Assembly: GCF_012999535.1 (NCBI RefSeq)
Contig: NZ_JABBWV010000001.1
Span: 558,001-622,000, forward strand
Direction of reading: 5' to 3'
Source: Microbispora sp. H11081
GTDB lineage: Bacteria > Actinomycetota > Actinomycetes > Streptosporangiales > Streptosporangiaceae
DNA length: 64,000 bases
This document shows positions 1 to 8,492 of this stretch, piece by piece. Under the pieces are notes generated by a model. The model worked only from the letters and a program-made list of their open reading frames with translations, was not told where the DNA came from and did not search any database. Both the position numbers and the translations under genes were made by a program. Within the stretch, counting starts at the first letter, position 1; the number at the start of each line of letters is the position of its first letter.

Positions 1-506
1 TCGAGGTGCGCGGCCGACAGCAGGCGCCGTACGCGCCGCAGGGCCTGGCCGACCTCGTCCTCGGTGAGCCCGCCCAGCGTGCGCGCCGCGGGCATGACCA
101 GTCCCTGCTCGCCGTCCGCGTACGCGGCGGCGGGGGTGCCGGCGAAGGGGGACAGCGCGGGGACGGGCGCGTGGTCGAACAGGCCCTCCTCGCCGTCCGG
201 AATCGGGGTGAGCACTGGCCCGGGCCGGGCGACCACCGGGCCGGAGACGACCACGTCCTCGCCTCCCGAGGCGGACGGACGGACGACGCCGAGCCTCTCC
301 AGGACGTCGGGCCGCAGGACCACGACGAGTCCCAGGAACACGACCAGGCCCGCGACCGCCGCCGCCACGACCGGGCGGCGCCGCCGTGCCGGGGGGAGAG
401 GGGACGTCCGGGCCGCGGCGGTCATCCGCCGGATCTCGTCCTCGTCGAACTGCGCGACCAGCGCCTCGAAGCGCGCGTCGATGTCATCGGGGTCCGCGGG
501 CCGCAC
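1..506 (-). CDS. Hypothetical single-pass membrane protein, C-terminus cut by window edge
   Basis: The reading frame runs off the start of the window, so only about 168 N-terminal residues are visible. The chosen GTG (504-506) has a GGAGGG ribosome site four bases upstream. Residues 7-30 are acidic (DDIDARFEALVAQFDEDEIR), an arginine run precedes a membrane helix at about 45-64, and the remainder would lie outside the cell (N-in topology). The last visible part (LGGLTEDEVGQALRRVRRLL) resembles a conserved C-terminal helix of many uncharacterised actinobacterial proteins. No enzyme motif is visible and the function is unknown. GC-rich third positions over the whole frame support real coding. 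Confidence 0.7.
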   Translation of the reverse strand, partial: MRPADPDDIDARFEALVAQFDEDEIRRMTAAARTSPLPPARRRRPVVAAAVAGLVVFLGLVVVLRPDVLERLGVVRPSASGGEDVVVSGPVVARPGPVLTPIPDGEEGLFDHAPVPALSPFAGTPAAAYADGEQGLVMPAARTLGGLTEDEVGQALRRVRRLLSAAHL

Positions 507-636
507 GGTTCCCTCCAAGGCGCTCAGGTCGGTAACGATTTACCATACAGGGCATTTCTGCCACGGGCCTGCTCATGATGTCCGGCTTCGCGGCCGGGCG
601 CCAGACCGGTGACCCTCCCCGATACGCTGGGAAACC

Positions 637-1098
637 ATGAGTGACCGGCAGCCGCGTTGGACGCAGACCTGGATCGGGGGCCAGCGGGCCGCCGGGGTGG
701 ACCTGGGCTACCCCGGGGAGCGCCTCGGCCTGCCGGAGCAGGGGCGAGGGGCCGTCGCCGGGTGGGGCCGCAGGATCGGCGCCGTCCTCGTCGACTGGCT
801 GCTGTGCACCTGGGCCGTCGCGGGCGGCCTGCTGCGCGTCCAGGGCAACGATCTCGGCACGGTCGGCCTCGCGGTCTTCGCCGCCGAGTACGTCCTCCTC
901 GTCGGCACGATCGGCATGACGCTGGGCATGCGCCTGTTCGGCATCCGCGTGGCCGCGCTCGACGGCGGGCGGCCACGCTTCCTCGGCGTGCTGGTCCGCA
1001 CGCTGCTGCTCTGCCTCGCCGTGCCCGCGCTCATCTGGGACCGCGACCGGCGCGGCCTGCACGACCGCGCGGCCGGCACGGTCGTGGTCAACCTCTGA
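637..1098 (+). CDS. RDD family membrane protein
   Basis: The 153-residue protein has an RDD-type membrane domain. It carries the arginine/aspartate motif WGRRIGAVLVDWLL (about 43-56), helices at about 46-66, 72-93 and 112-127, and a C-terminal RDRRGLHDRAAGTVVV segment typical of the family. The cytoplasmic N-terminus of about 40 residues is polar and proline/glycine-rich, as in actinobacterial members. RDD proteins are small integral membrane proteins; some members affect ion transport, but no substrate can be assigned here. The gene stands alone and ends about 40 bp before the convergent response-regulator gene. Confidence 0.85.
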   Translation: MSDRQPRWTQTWIGGQRAAGVDLGYPGERLGLPEQGRGAVAGWGRRIGAVLVDWLLCTWAVAGGLLRVQGNDLGTVGLAVFAAEYVLLVGTIGMTLGMRLFGIRVAALDGGRPRFLGVLVRTLLLCLAVPALIWDRDRRGLHDRAAGTVVVNL

Positions 1099-1139
1099 CG
1101 ACACCTCTGGCCGGCCTCTGACACGGCGGGAGGCCGCGG

Positions 1140-1796
1140 TCAGGGTTCGACGAGGCCGGCGCGGATGGCGTAACGGGTCAGCTCCAGCCGGTCGCGCATC
1201 CCCAGCTTCTGCAGGATGTTCGCGCGGTGCCTGTCCACGGTCTTCACGCTGATGAAGAGCGTCTCCGCGATCTCTTTGGCCGAGTTCCCCTCGGCGATGA
1301 GCTTGACGATCTCCTCCTCCCGGGGCGTGAGGATGCTTTCCGGCATGCGCTCGCCCTGCCGGGCGCGCTGGAGGTAGTCGCGGATGAGGGCGGTCACCGC
1401 GCCCGGGTAGAGGAAGGGCTCCCCGCGCATCGCCGCGCGGCAGGCCTCGAGGAGGTCCTGGTCGGCGACCGACTTGAGCACGTAGCCGGATGCGCCGGCC
1501 TTCAGCGCCTCGAAGAAGTACTGCTCGTTGTCGTACATCGACAGGATCAGGATCCGGACGTGGGGCGCGCTCCGTGAGATCTCGCGGGCCGCCTGGATCC
1601 CGGTCATGCGGGGCATGGCGATGTCGAGGATGGCGAGGTCGACCTCTTCGGACCGGGCGGCCTCGACCGCCTCGGCGCCGTCGGCGGCCTCGGCGACCAC
1701 CATGAGATCGGGCTCCGCGTCGAGGATCAGCCGCAGCCCGCGCCGGACCAGGGCGTGGTCGTCCGCGAGCAGGATGCGGGTTCTTCGGCTCTCCAC
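1140..1796 (-). CDS. NarL/FixJ-family response regulator
   Basis: This 218-residue DNA-binding regulator has an N-terminal receiver domain (about 6-122) with the acidic pocket DD at 12-13, phospho-acceptor Asp near 58 (LAILDIAMPRM) and the conserved Lys in GYVLKS near 108. A C-terminal LuxR-type helix-turn-helix (about 152-212) follows, with LTPREEEIVKLIAEG and KTVDRHRANILQKL. The GTG start at 1794-1796 has GGAGAA nine bases upstream. It lies three bases downstream of the sensor kinase stop, so the two form a two-component operon. The signal and target genes cannot be read from the sequence. Confidence 0.93.
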   Translation of the reverse strand: MESRRTRILLADDHALVRRGLRLILDAEPDLMVVAEAADGAEAVEAARSEEVDLAILDIAMPRMTGIQAAREISRSAPHVRILILSMYDNEQYFFEALKAGASGYVLKSVADQDLLEACRAAMRGEPFLYPGAVTALIRDYLQRARQGERMPESILTPREEEIVKLIAEGNSAKEIAETLFISVKTVDRHRANILQKLGMRDRLELTRYAIRAGLVEP

Positions 1797-1799
1797 GGA

Positions 1800-2816
1800 T
1801 CAGTTCTCCTTCACCGCGTGTGGGGGTACGACCAGACGCACGTCCGTGCCGCCGCCTGGTGGGGACTCGATCGTCAGCCGGGCGCCGATGAGCAGGGCTC
1901 GCTCGCGCATGCCGCGGATCCCCGCGCCCTCCTTCTGCACGCCCCCGCACCCGTCGTCGGCGATGCGGAGCGTGAGCTGTCCCCTCTTGTGGGTGAGCGA
2001 CAGTTGCACACGTCGGGCTTGCGAGTGCCTGGCCACGTTCGTCAGTCCCTCCTGCGCGATCCGGTAGAGGACGAGCTCGACCTCGTCGCTGAGAGCGGGC
2101 AGGGCTGGATCGACCTCACGAGTGATGGCGATCTCGCTCGCCTGCGAGAAGTCGCTGCTCAGCGCGCTCAGCGCACTGTGCAGACCGAGGTCCTCCAGGA
2201 CCCCGGGCCGCAGCCGTCTGGCGACCTGCCGCACCTCGTCCAGGCTGGCGCGGACCGTCTCCTGGGCGGAGCACAGCTCCTCCTTGAGATCCTCGGGGGC
2301 CCGGTCGACGACGCGTTTGAGCGACAGCAGGGCGACGGTGAGGCTCTGGCCGATCTCGTCGTGCAGTTCGCGCGCGATCCGCCGTCTCTCCCCCTCCTGC
2401 GCGGCCAGCGCGTACGCGCTGCTGGCGCTGCGCTCGGCTTCGAGACGTTCGAGCATCTCGTTGAACGTGCCGATCACCTGGTCGAGGTCGCCGTTGCCGC
2501 TCTCCGTGACCCGGTCGCCCGTCCTGAGCAGGTCGACCCGCCGCATGAGAGTGGTGAGCGTGTCCAGCGGGGCCAGGCTCTTGCGGATCAGCAGCGCGTT
2601 GGCCGCGATGATCAGGGCGAGTCCCACGATCAGGACCGGTATCTCGGTGAGCAGGACCGGCGAGGACACGGTGGCGGGGGAGAGCGCGAGCACCAGCGTC
2701 CCGACGGTGAAGACCAGTCCGTTGATCACGAACAGCCGCCAGAACAGGGCGCGGGCCGGTCGCCGGAACCGGACCGCCGCTCCTCGGCCGGTTCGCGGGT
2801 CGGTGCGCTCGTTCAC
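1800..2816 (-). CDS. Two-component sensor histidine kinase (HisKA_3 type)
   Basis: The kinase is partner to the adjacent NarL-type regulator. From the GTG at 2814-2816 it has 338 residues: two membrane helices (LFWRLFVINGLVFTVGTLVL and a second ending in LIIAANALLI) enclosing a very short external loop, a HAMP-like linker (PLDTLTTLMRRVDLLRTGDR), a HisKA_3 dimerisation helix with the phospho-acceptor His in RRRIARELHDEIGQSL, and an HATPase domain with YRIAQEGLTNVARH, ADDGCGG and GIRGMRERA. All nucleotide-binding boxes are intact. The tiny sensor loop suggests intramembrane or membrane-proximal sensing. An in-frame ATG at 2868-2870 would add 18 residues; neither start has an ideal ribosome site. 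Confidence 0.92.
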   Translation of the reverse strand: MNERTDPRTGRGAAVRFRRPARALFWRLFVINGLVFTVGTLVLALSPATVSSPVLLTEIPVLIVGLALIIAANALLIRKSLAPLDTLTTLMRRVDLLRTGDRVTESGNGDLDQVIGTFNEMLERLEAERSASSAYALAAQEGERRRIARELHDEIGQSLTVALLSLKRVVDRAPEDLKEELCSAQETVRASLDEVRQVARRLRPGVLEDLGLHSALSALSSDFSQASEIAITREVDPALPALSDEVELVLYRIAQEGLTNVARHSQARRVQLSLTHKRGQLTLRIADDGCGGVQKEGAGIRGMRERALLIGARLTIESPPGGGTDVRLVVPPHAVKEN

Positions 2817-2907
2817 GGCCCCCAGCCTGCTCGTTCTCGTGCCCGGGTGTCCATGCGGGCTGTCTCCCATCGTCTGGGTCTCACTACATGTCATACCTCT
2901 CCGGATA

Positions 2908-2922
2908 TGGGTGCCGCACCCA
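2908..2922. promoter_or_regulatory. Palindrome in a divergent promoter region
   Basis: The sequence TGGGTGC-C-GCACCCA is a perfect 7-bp inverted repeat with a one-base centre. It lies in the gap between the divergent histidine kinase and the SPFH-like gene, 66 bp before the latter's ATG. Its position and symmetry suit a dimeric regulator, possibly the neighbouring NarL-type protein, but that assignment is a guess. Confidence 0.35.
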
Positions 2923-2987
2923 ATGGTGGCGGCGGGCCCGATTCCGAAGACTGGACCATGCGAGACGAAGCACGGAAGGGGGACGCG

Positions 2988-3587
2988 ATGACGCCGGCAG
3001 ACCACGGTTCCCAGCCGCCGCCGCTCGGCGCGTGGGCGGCGACGGCCGGAGCGCCGCCGGTCGTGCCGGCCGTCGCCGTGCTCCGCGTCGTCAAGGAGGG
3101 AGATCGACTGGTGGTGTTCCCATCAGGCCGCCGCACCAAGGTGAAGGAGCCCGGTGTCGCCGCCGCGCTGCCGGGCGCCGGCCGCGTCGTACGCGTTCCG
3201 CCGGGCCCGGCCTTCCTCGACCTGCTGTGGCTCGACGCCGTGACCGCGGACGGCGTCGCGGTGACCCTGAACGGCACCGCGCTGGCGTCCGTGCCGGATC
3301 CGGCCGCGTACGCGTCGGATCCCGGCGTCTCGGAGTCGGCCACCCTGAGGGCCACCGAGGCGGAGATCCGCGCCCACGTCGCGGAACGCGACCTGGTGGA
3401 GGTGGCCCAGCCGACCGGGGAGAGCCTGCGCGACCTGTCGGAGCGGGTCAGCCGCCGCACCCGCGAGTGGGGTGTCGAGGTGACCGTCGTCGACCTGCAC
3501 CGCGTCGAGAGGCGGCGCAAGGCCGACCTCGCCCGCTGGGCCAAGGGCCACTCGGCCCGCGCGGAGGAGGCGTGTACGAGGTGCTGA
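2988..3587 (+). CDS. Short SPFH/band 7-like protein without membrane anchor
   Basis: The 199-residue protein resembles the core of slipin/stomatin (SPFH) proteins. LRVVKEGDRLVVFPSGRRT, then a VVRVPPGPAFLDLLW strand, DAVTADGVAVTLNGTALASV, and the helix AEIRAHVAERDLVEV followed by REWGVEVTVVDLHRVE match the usual order of band 7 elements. The N-terminal hydrophobic anchor and the long C-terminal coiled coil of true slipins are missing. The ATG at 2988 follows AAGGGGG by five bases; an in-frame ATG 30 bp upstream lacks such a site. It heads a tight cluster with a KhtT-like and a CBS-domain protein, hinting at membrane ion-transport regulation. That function is inference. Confidence 0.72.
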   Translation: MTPADHGSQPPPLGAWAATAGAPPVVPAVAVLRVVKEGDRLVVFPSGRRTKVKEPGVAAALPGAGRVVRVPPGPAFLDLLWLDAVTADGVAVTLNGTALASVPDPAAYASDPGVSESATLRATEAEIRAHVAERDLVEVAQPTGESLRDLSERVSRRTREWGVEVTVVDLHRVERRRKADLARWAKGHSARAEEACTRC

Positions 3588-3620
3588 CCCAGGCCCTGCC
3601 ACCGATCGGAGGTACTTGAG

Positions 3621-3896
3621 ATGGACGTGACTCGAGCCACTCTGCCCGGCGTCTCGACCGTGGTGCACCAGTTCGTCACGCGCGACGGACAGCGCTTCGG
3701 CGTGCTCGTGGAGAAGGCCGGCGGCCGTCGGATTCTCGTCTACGACTCCGCCGACCCCGACACGCCGCTCCAGACGATCACCCTGGACCAGGGCGAGGCC
3801 GACGAGCTCGCGGACATCCTGCACAGCAGGCCCGTCCTCGACCGGATCGCCTACCTGGAACGCCGCTTCGCCGAGTTCGTGGAGGCGGCTCGGTGA
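3621..3896 (+). CDS. KhtT-like cation/proton antiporter regulatory subunit (N-terminal domain only)
   Basis: This 91-residue protein matches the N-terminal domain of KhtT-type antiporter subunits: an [21 protein letters not shown] opening, [17 protein letters not shown] in the middle, and the helix [13 protein letters not shown]. The usual C-terminal RCK_C ligand-binding domain is absent; instead it ends in a short helix [17 protein letters not shown] sits eight bases before the ATG. Its stop overlaps the GTG of the CBS gene (GTGA), showing translational coupling. The likely role is gating a potassium or sodium/proton transporter, perhaps the one encoded at 4610-5896, but no partner is proven. 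Confidence 0.72.
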   Translation: MDVTRATLPGVSTVVHQFVTRDGQRFGVLVEKAGGRRILVYDSADPDTPLQTITLDQGEADELADILHSRPVLDRIAYLERRFAEFVEAAR

Positions 3897-4399
3897 CCAG
3901 AACCGGAATCGACTGCCTCCCCGATCGATGTGATGACCTGATGCAAGCACGCGATGTCGTTGTGAACCTGCCGACAGTGACCCTCCACGATTCCGTCGCC
4001 CGGGCCGTACGGATCATGGCGTTGAACCGGATGCCCGGACTGATCGTGGTCGACGACAGAAGACGGCCGGGATGGGTGCTTCCCGGCACGCAGGTTCTGC
4101 GTCTCATGGTGCCCGGGGCCTTCCAGGAGGACCCGGCGCTCGCCCGGGCGATCGACGAGGCCCACGCCGACCGCTTCTGGCAGGAACTGGCCGGCATAAC
4201 GGTGGGCGACTGTCTGCCGCCCCAGCCGCCCAAGCCGGTGACGGTGCGCCTCGACGCGACCCTGCTCGAGGTGGCCGCCCTCATGTCGCGGGTCCGCAGC
4301 CCCATCGCCGCGGTCGTCGAGAGCGACGGCACCCTGGCCGGGGCGATCACCCTGGAACGGCTTCTCACCAGCCTGGTGCTCGTCCCGCCGGGGGAGTGA
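3893..4399 (+). CDS. CBS-domain protein
   Basis: The 168-residue protein has two CBS motifs. The first spans about 17-65 ([26 protein letters not shown]... MPGLIVVDD). The second spans about 102-165 ([30 protein letters not shown]... [21 protein letters not shown]). CBS pairs bind adenosyl ligands and regulate enzymes or channels. The GTG start overlaps the previous stop and has GGAGG seven bases upstream; an internal ATG at 3941 has no ribosome site. Its neighbours suggest an adenine-nucleotide-responsive regulator of ion transport, which is inference. Confidence 0.85.
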   Translation: MTRTGIDCLPDRCDDLMQARDVVVNLPTVTLHDSVARAVRIMALNRMPGLIVVDDRRRPGWVLPGTQVLRLMVPGAFQEDPALARAIDEAHADRFWQELAGITVGDCLPPQPPKPVTVRLDATLLEVAALMSRVRSPIAAVVESDGTLAGAITLERLLTSLVLVPPGE

Positions 4400-4529
4400 C
4401 CACCCCGCGTGCGCCGCGGGTCACCCCGCACCCTTGCCGGCCGCGGAGGCGTCGCGTCCTTTCGCGCCGCGTCCTGCGGCATTTTCATGATCCGGAGGTT
4501 CCACCATTCACCGCTTCACCATGCCGTCG

Positions 4530-4559
4530 CCACGGCGCCGTCCCACAGGGGCGCCGTGG
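4530..4559 (+). terminator. Hairpin between CBS gene and transporter gene
   Basis: A 10-bp perfect stem (CCACGGCGCC / GGCGCCGTGG) encloses a 10-base loop. No T-run follows. It could end the transcript of the upstream three-gene cluster or sit in the leader of the transporter gene. Confidence 0.45.
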
Positions 4560-4609
4560 CTGAACTCCGCCCGCCGTAGGCTCATCGCCGGACCCCCGGG
4601 GCGCCGGAC

Positions 4610-5896
4610 GTGAGCGCGGTCGTCTCATTCACGATCTTCCTGGTGGCCTTCATCTTCATCGCCTCGGAGAAGGTCCACAAGGTCAAGGTGGTCCTCATCG
4701 CCGCGGGGGCGATGGCCGTCCTTGGGCTGATCCCCGGCGACGAGGTGTTCTTCTCGGAGACCGCCGGGATCGACTGGAACGTCATCTTTCTGCTGTTCGG
4801 CATGATGATCATCGTCGGCATCGTCAAACAGACAGGAGTCTTCGACTATCTCGCCATCTGGGCGGCGAAGAAATCGCAGGGCCGGCCGTACCGGCTGATG
4901 GTCATGCTGATGGTGATCACCGCGGTCGCCTCGCCGTTCCTCGACAACGTCACGACGATCATGCTCGTCGCGCCGGTCACCGTGGTGGTCTGCGACCGGC
5001 TCCGCGTCCCCGCCCAGCCGTACCTGATCGCCGAGGTCCTCGCGTCCAACATCGGCGGGGCGGCGACCCTCATCGGCGACCCGCCCAACATCATCATCGG
5101 CAGCCGCGCCGGGTTGACGTTCGTCGACTTCCTGGTCCACATGGCGCCGATCGTGGTCGTCATCTTCGTGGTGTTCGTGCTGCTCACCCGGGTGCTCTTC
5201 CGCAAGTCCTTCCGCTACGAACCCGAAAGGGTCGCGGCGGTGATGGCGCTGCAGGAGCGGCGGGCGATCACCGACCCGCGCCTGCTCGTGCGGTGCATGA
5301 TCGTGCTCGCCGGGGTCGTCGCGGGGTTCTGCCTGCACGCCGTGGTGCACGTGGAGCCGTCCATCGTCGCCCTGGTGGGCGCCGGGGTGATGCTGCTGGT
5401 GTCCCGCACCGACGTGTCCGACGTCCTGCGTGAGGTCGAGTGGGGCACCCTGGTCTTCTTCATGGGCCTGTTCGTGATGGTCGCCGGCCTGGTGAACACC
5501 GGTGTCATCTCGACGATCGGCGGCTGGGCCGTCGGCGCCGTCGGCGAGAACTACTTCCTCGCGGCCACGGCGCTGCTGTTCGGCTCCGGCGTGCTCGGCG
5601 CGTTCTTCGACAACATCCCCTACGTCGCCACGATGGTGCCGGTCGTCGAGGAGATGGTCGCCCAGGCCCCGAACCCGCAGACGGGGCAGGCGCTGTGGTG
5701 GTCCTTCGCCCTGGGGGCCGACTTCAGCGGCAACGGCACCGCGGTGGCGGCGAGCGCCAACGTCGTCGCCATCGGCATCGCCGCGCGCACCGGCCACCGC
5801 ATCGGCTTCTGGCAGTTCACCAAGTACGGCGCCCTCGTCACCGCGCTGAGCATCGCGATGGCCTGGGTGTACGTCTGGCTGCGTTACTTCCTCTGA
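4610..5896 (+). CDS. NhaD/ArsB-type ion transporter (IT superfamily)
   Basis: The 428-residue protein has about ten to twelve membrane helices and the twin re-entrant motifs of the ion transporter superfamily. Half one has FLDNVTTIMLVAPVTVVV and GGAATLIGDPPNIIIGS; half two has FFDNIPYVATMVPVVEEM and GADFSGNGTAVAASANVV. These resemble SLC13/ArsB/NhaD permeases that move anions such as arsenite or exchange Na+ for protons. There is no arsenic regulator or reductase nearby. The preceding KhtT-like and CBS genes make cation/proton antiport more likely than arsenite efflux; this is inference. The GTG at 4610 has only a weak ribosome site. Confidence 0.88.
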   Translation: MSAVVSFTIFLVAFIFIASEKVHKVKVVLIAAGAMAVLGLIPGDEVFFSETAGIDWNVIFLLFGMMIIVGIVKQTGVFDYLAIWAAKKSQGRPYRLMVMLMVITAVASPFLDNVTTIMLVAPVTVVVCDRLRVPAQPYLIAEVLASNIGGAATLIGDPPNIIIGSRAGLTFVDFLVHMAPIVVVIFVVFVLLTRVLFRKSFRYEPERVAAVMALQERRAITDPRLLVRCMIVLAGVVAGFCLHAVVHVEPSIVALVGAGVMLLVSRTDVSDVLREVEWGTLVFFMGLFVMVAGLVNTGVISTIGGWAVGAVGENYFLAATALLFGSGVLGAFFDNIPYVATMVPVVEEMVAQAPNPQTGQALWWSFALGADFSGNGTAVAASANVVAIGIAARTGHRIGFWQFTKYGALVTALSIAMAWVYVWLRYFL

Positions 5897-5912
5897 CGCA
5901 GAATGCCGGGAC

Positions 5913-6710
5913 CTACGACGCGGGCCTGGCGCACTGGAAGATCGCCGTGCCCGGCAGCAGCCGGCCGCGCAGCGGGCTCCAGCCGCCCCAGGCCCGGTCG
6001 TGGTCCAGCGGCCATTCCGGCTCGGTCAGCCCGGTCAGGACGAGCCCGGAAGAGGAGATCAGGCCGACCCAGTCGCCCATCGTCCTGTGGTGCTCCACGT
6101 ACGACGGCTCGCCGTCCTCGTCGAACTCCACGTACGGCGACCGGTCGAAGTAGGGGCGGTCGGCGGTCAGGCCGCGCGGGCCGGGATCGTCGGGAAAGGC
6201 CCACCGGACGGGGTGGCTGACGGAGAAGACGAACCGGCCGCCCGGCCGCAGCACGCGGCGCACCTCGGACAGCACCGCCCCGGCGTCCGCGACGAACGGC
6301 AGCGCGCCGTAGGCCGAGCACACGAGGTCGAACGACCGGTCCGCGAACGGCAGCGTCTCGGCGTCGGCCTGGACGACGGGCAGCGACACCCCCGCGTGCG
6401 TGTCGATCCGCTGGGAGTGGCGCAACTGCCGGTGGGAGAGGTCGACCCCGGCGACCGTGGCGCCCCGCGTCAGCAGCCACCTGCCGCACTGCCCGGCGCC
6501 GCAGCCGATCTCCAGGACCCGGCGGCCCGCCACGTCGCCCAGCAGGCCCGCGTCGGCCTCGTCGAGCCCTTCTGGACACCACACGAAGCCGTCGTCGCGC
6601 AGGAAGCCGCCGTGCTCCGCCTGGTACTCGTCGGCCGCGCCGTCCCACCAGGCCCGGTTGGCCCGGGAGGTCTGCGACCGGGAGATCGGCCGCCTGCCCA
6701 CGCGGTCCAC
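5913..6710 (-). CDS. Class I SAM-dependent methyltransferase
   Basis: The 265-residue protein has a Rossmann methyltransferase fold. Motif I is VLEIGCGAGQCGRWLL (about 65-80), followed by VAGVDLSHRQL, the acidic DAETLPFADRSFDLV motif, and LSEVRRVLRPGGRFVFSVSH. The substrate is unknown; the UbiE/type-11 style points to small molecules. N-terminal tryptophans and YQAEHGGFL are typical of an actinobacterial subgroup. The GTG start lies four bases after the DUF4191 stop on the same strand, so the two are probably cotranscribed. Confidence 0.88.
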   Translation of the reverse strand: MDRVGRRPISRSQTSRANRAWWDGAADEYQAEHGGFLRDDGFVWCPEGLDEADAGLLGDVAGRRVLEIGCGAGQCGRWLLTRGATVAGVDLSHRQLRHSQRIDTHAGVSLPVVQADAETLPFADRSFDLVCSAYGALPFVADAGAVLSEVRRVLRPGGRFVFSVSHPVRWAFPDDPGPRGLTADRPYFDRSPYVEFDEDGEPSYVEHHRTMGDWVGLISSSGLVLTGLTEPEWPLDHDRAWGGWSPLRGRLLPGTAIFQCARPAS

Positions 6711-6714
6711 GTCG

Positions 6715-7386
6715 TCAGCGCATCTTGGGGCCGCGCGGCATCCGGGCGCCCTTGGGGATGGGGCCCTTCGGCATCGGGACGGCGGGGGTGAGGGCGCGCA
6801 TCCGGTTGTTGACCTCGGACACCGCGCCCTTCTTCAGGTTGCGCGGCAGCTTCATCATGTGCCGCTGCAGCTTGGCCAGGGGCACCTGGCCCTCCGCGTC
6901 ACCGCACTGCACGTCGTACACGGGCACGTCGACCGCGACCCTCTGCACGCGCTTCTTCTCCGCGATGAGCATGCGCTGCACCCGGTTGGGCGGGCCCTCG
7001 GAGACCAGGATGACCCCCGGGTATCCGACGATCCGGAAGACGAGGTCCTGGTCGCGGTTGACCGCGACCGGCTTCTCCTCGACGTACCAGTTGCCGCGCA
7101 TGCTCTGCAGGATCGCGTACGTCGCCCCCGGCTGTCCGTGCAGCAGCGTGTACTGCGACTTCTGCGCCATGCGGCTGAAGATGATCATCCCGACCAGTAC
7201 GGCCGCGAAGAGGCCGAACACGATCCATGTCCAGCTGAAGATCACACCCAGCACGACGAACAGGACGAGCGTGCCCAGAGCCGACGCGTAGACGATCGGC
7301 ATGCCCTTGGGGTTCGCCTGCTGAATGATCTTCGCGACCATCCGGAGCTGCTTGAGGCGTCCCGGAGACGCTGCGTCTTTCGCCAT
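6715..7386 (-). CDS. DUF4191 membrane protein downstream of lipA
   Basis: The 223-residue protein belongs to the actinobacterial DUF4191 family. A basic N-terminus (RLKQLRMVAKIIQQANP) precedes two adjacent helices at about 30-72. A soluble domain follows with QSMRGNWYVEEKPVAVN, RIVGYPGVILVSEGPP and a conserved QKLxxHMMKLPRNL-like segment. The tail is basic and rich in Pro-Lys-Gly. Its place next to lipA is conserved in mycobacteria and streptomycetes, which suggests a link to lipoylation or membrane biology, but no biochemical role is known to me. Confidence 0.9.
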   Translation of the reverse strand: MAKDAASPGRLKQLRMVAKIIQQANPKGMPIVYASALGTLVLFVVLGVIFSWTWIVFGLFAAVLVGMIIFSRMAQKSQYTLLHGQPGATYAILQSMRGNWYVEEKPVAVNRDQDLVFRIVGYPGVILVSEGPPNRVQRMLIAEKKRVQRVAVDVPVYDVQCGDAEGQVPLAKLQRHMMKLPRNLKKGAVSEVNNRMRALTPAVPMPKGPIPKGARMPRGPKMR

Positions 7387-7415
7387 GGTGTGAAGGATAC
7401 AAACGCCGAGCTGAC

Positions 7416-8357
7416 TTAATGAAAACGAGACTCGCCAACGCGGGCGGCGACGGCCTGCTGGTACAGGCGGCCGGCCCGGTAGGACGAGCGCACCAGCGGG
7501 CCGGACATGACACCGGAGAAGCCGATCTCCTCGGCCTCCCGCTGGAGCTCCACGAACTCCTCGGGCTTCACCCAGCGGTCCACGGGGTGGTGACGCTGGC
7601 TGGGACGCAGATACTGGGTGATCGTCACCAGGTCGCAGCCGGCCTCGTGGAGGTCGCGCAGCGCCTGGGTGATCTCCTCGCGCTCCTCGCCCATGCCGAG
7701 GATGAGGTTCGACTTGGTGACGAGCCCCGCCGCGCGGGCCATGGAGATGACCGCGAGCGAGCGCTCGTAGCGGAACGCTGGGCGGATCCGCTTGAAGATC
7801 CGGGGCACGGTCTCGATGTTGTGCGCGAAGACCTCGGGCCTGCTGGAGAAGACATCCTCGAGCTGGCCGCGGTCGCCGTTGAAGTCCGGCACCAGCAGTT
7901 CGACGCCGCAGCCGGGCACCATCTCGTGGATCTGCCGGGCGGTCTCCGCGTACAGCCAGGAGCCGCCGTCGGGCAGGTCGTCACGGGCGACGCCGGTCAC
8001 CGTGGCGTAGCGCAGGCCCATCTGGCGGACGGACTCGGCGACGCGGCGCGGCTCGTCCCTGTCGTACTCGGCGGGCTTGCCCGTGTCGATCTGGCAGAAG
8101 TCGCAGCGCCGCGTGCACTGGTCGCCGCCGATGAGGAAGGTCGCCTCGCGGTCCTCCCAGCATTCGGAGATGTTGGGACAGCCCGCCTCCTGGCACACCG
8201 TGTGCAGCCCCGCGCCCTTCACCAACGACTTGATCTCGTTGAAGTTGGGGCCGTTGCGCAGCCGCGTCTTGATCCACGGCGGCTTCTTCTCGATGGGGGT
8301 CTGGCTGTTGCGCACCTCCAGGCGGAGGAGCTTTCGGCCTTCAGGAGCGACGGTCAT
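7416..8357 (-). CDS. lipA: Lipoyl synthase
   Basis: LipA is a radical-SAM enzyme that inserts two sulfurs into octanoyl chains on lipoyl domains. The 313-residue protein has both clusters: the auxiliary-cluster motif [12 protein letters not shown] (about 55-66) and the radical-SAM motif CTRRCDFC (about 82-89). The closing RSSYRAG motif near the C-terminus supplies the serine ligand of the auxiliary cluster. The ATG start is supported by family length. It is divergent from a TetR gene and followed by DUF4191, a standard actinobacterial arrangement. All catalytic residues are present, unlike in the lipB-like gene nearby. Confidence 0.97.
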   Translation of the reverse strand: MTVAPEGRKLLRLEVRNSQTPIEKKPPWIKTRLRNGPNFNEIKSLVKGAGLHTVCQEAGCPNISECWEDREATFLIGGDQCTRRCDFCQIDTGKPAEYDRDEPRRVAESVRQMGLRYATVTGVARDDLPDGGSWLYAETARQIHEMVPGCGVELLVPDFNGDRGQLEDVFSSRPEVFAHNIETVPRIFKRIRPAFRYERSLAVISMARAAGLVTKSNLILGMGEEREEITQALRDLHEAGCDLVTITQYLRPSQRHHPVDRWVKPEEFVELQREAEEIGFSGVMSGPLVRSSYRAGRLYQQAVAARVGESRFH

Positions 8358-8492
8358 GCGACATCCTTCGCAGCACTCCGCGGCAGCGGTCCGCGGGCCC
8401 GGGGTCCGAGCGGGGGCACGGGGCCCGGCGTCGTACGCGGGCCTGCGTGCCTGTCGGAACGCTCGTTCACGAACCCAGCTTATTACCTGCCT

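Noticed and set aside
484-1950. Long minus-strand frame (488 codons) across RDD and regulator genes
   Set aside because: Arg/Pro/Gly-rich shadow of real genes in other frames; no domain and poor codon bias.
4610-5896. Arsenite efflux pump ArsB as specific assignment
   Set aside because: No arsR, arsC or arsenic chaperone is near; motifs fit the wider IT superfamily, and the neighbours favour cation/proton transport.
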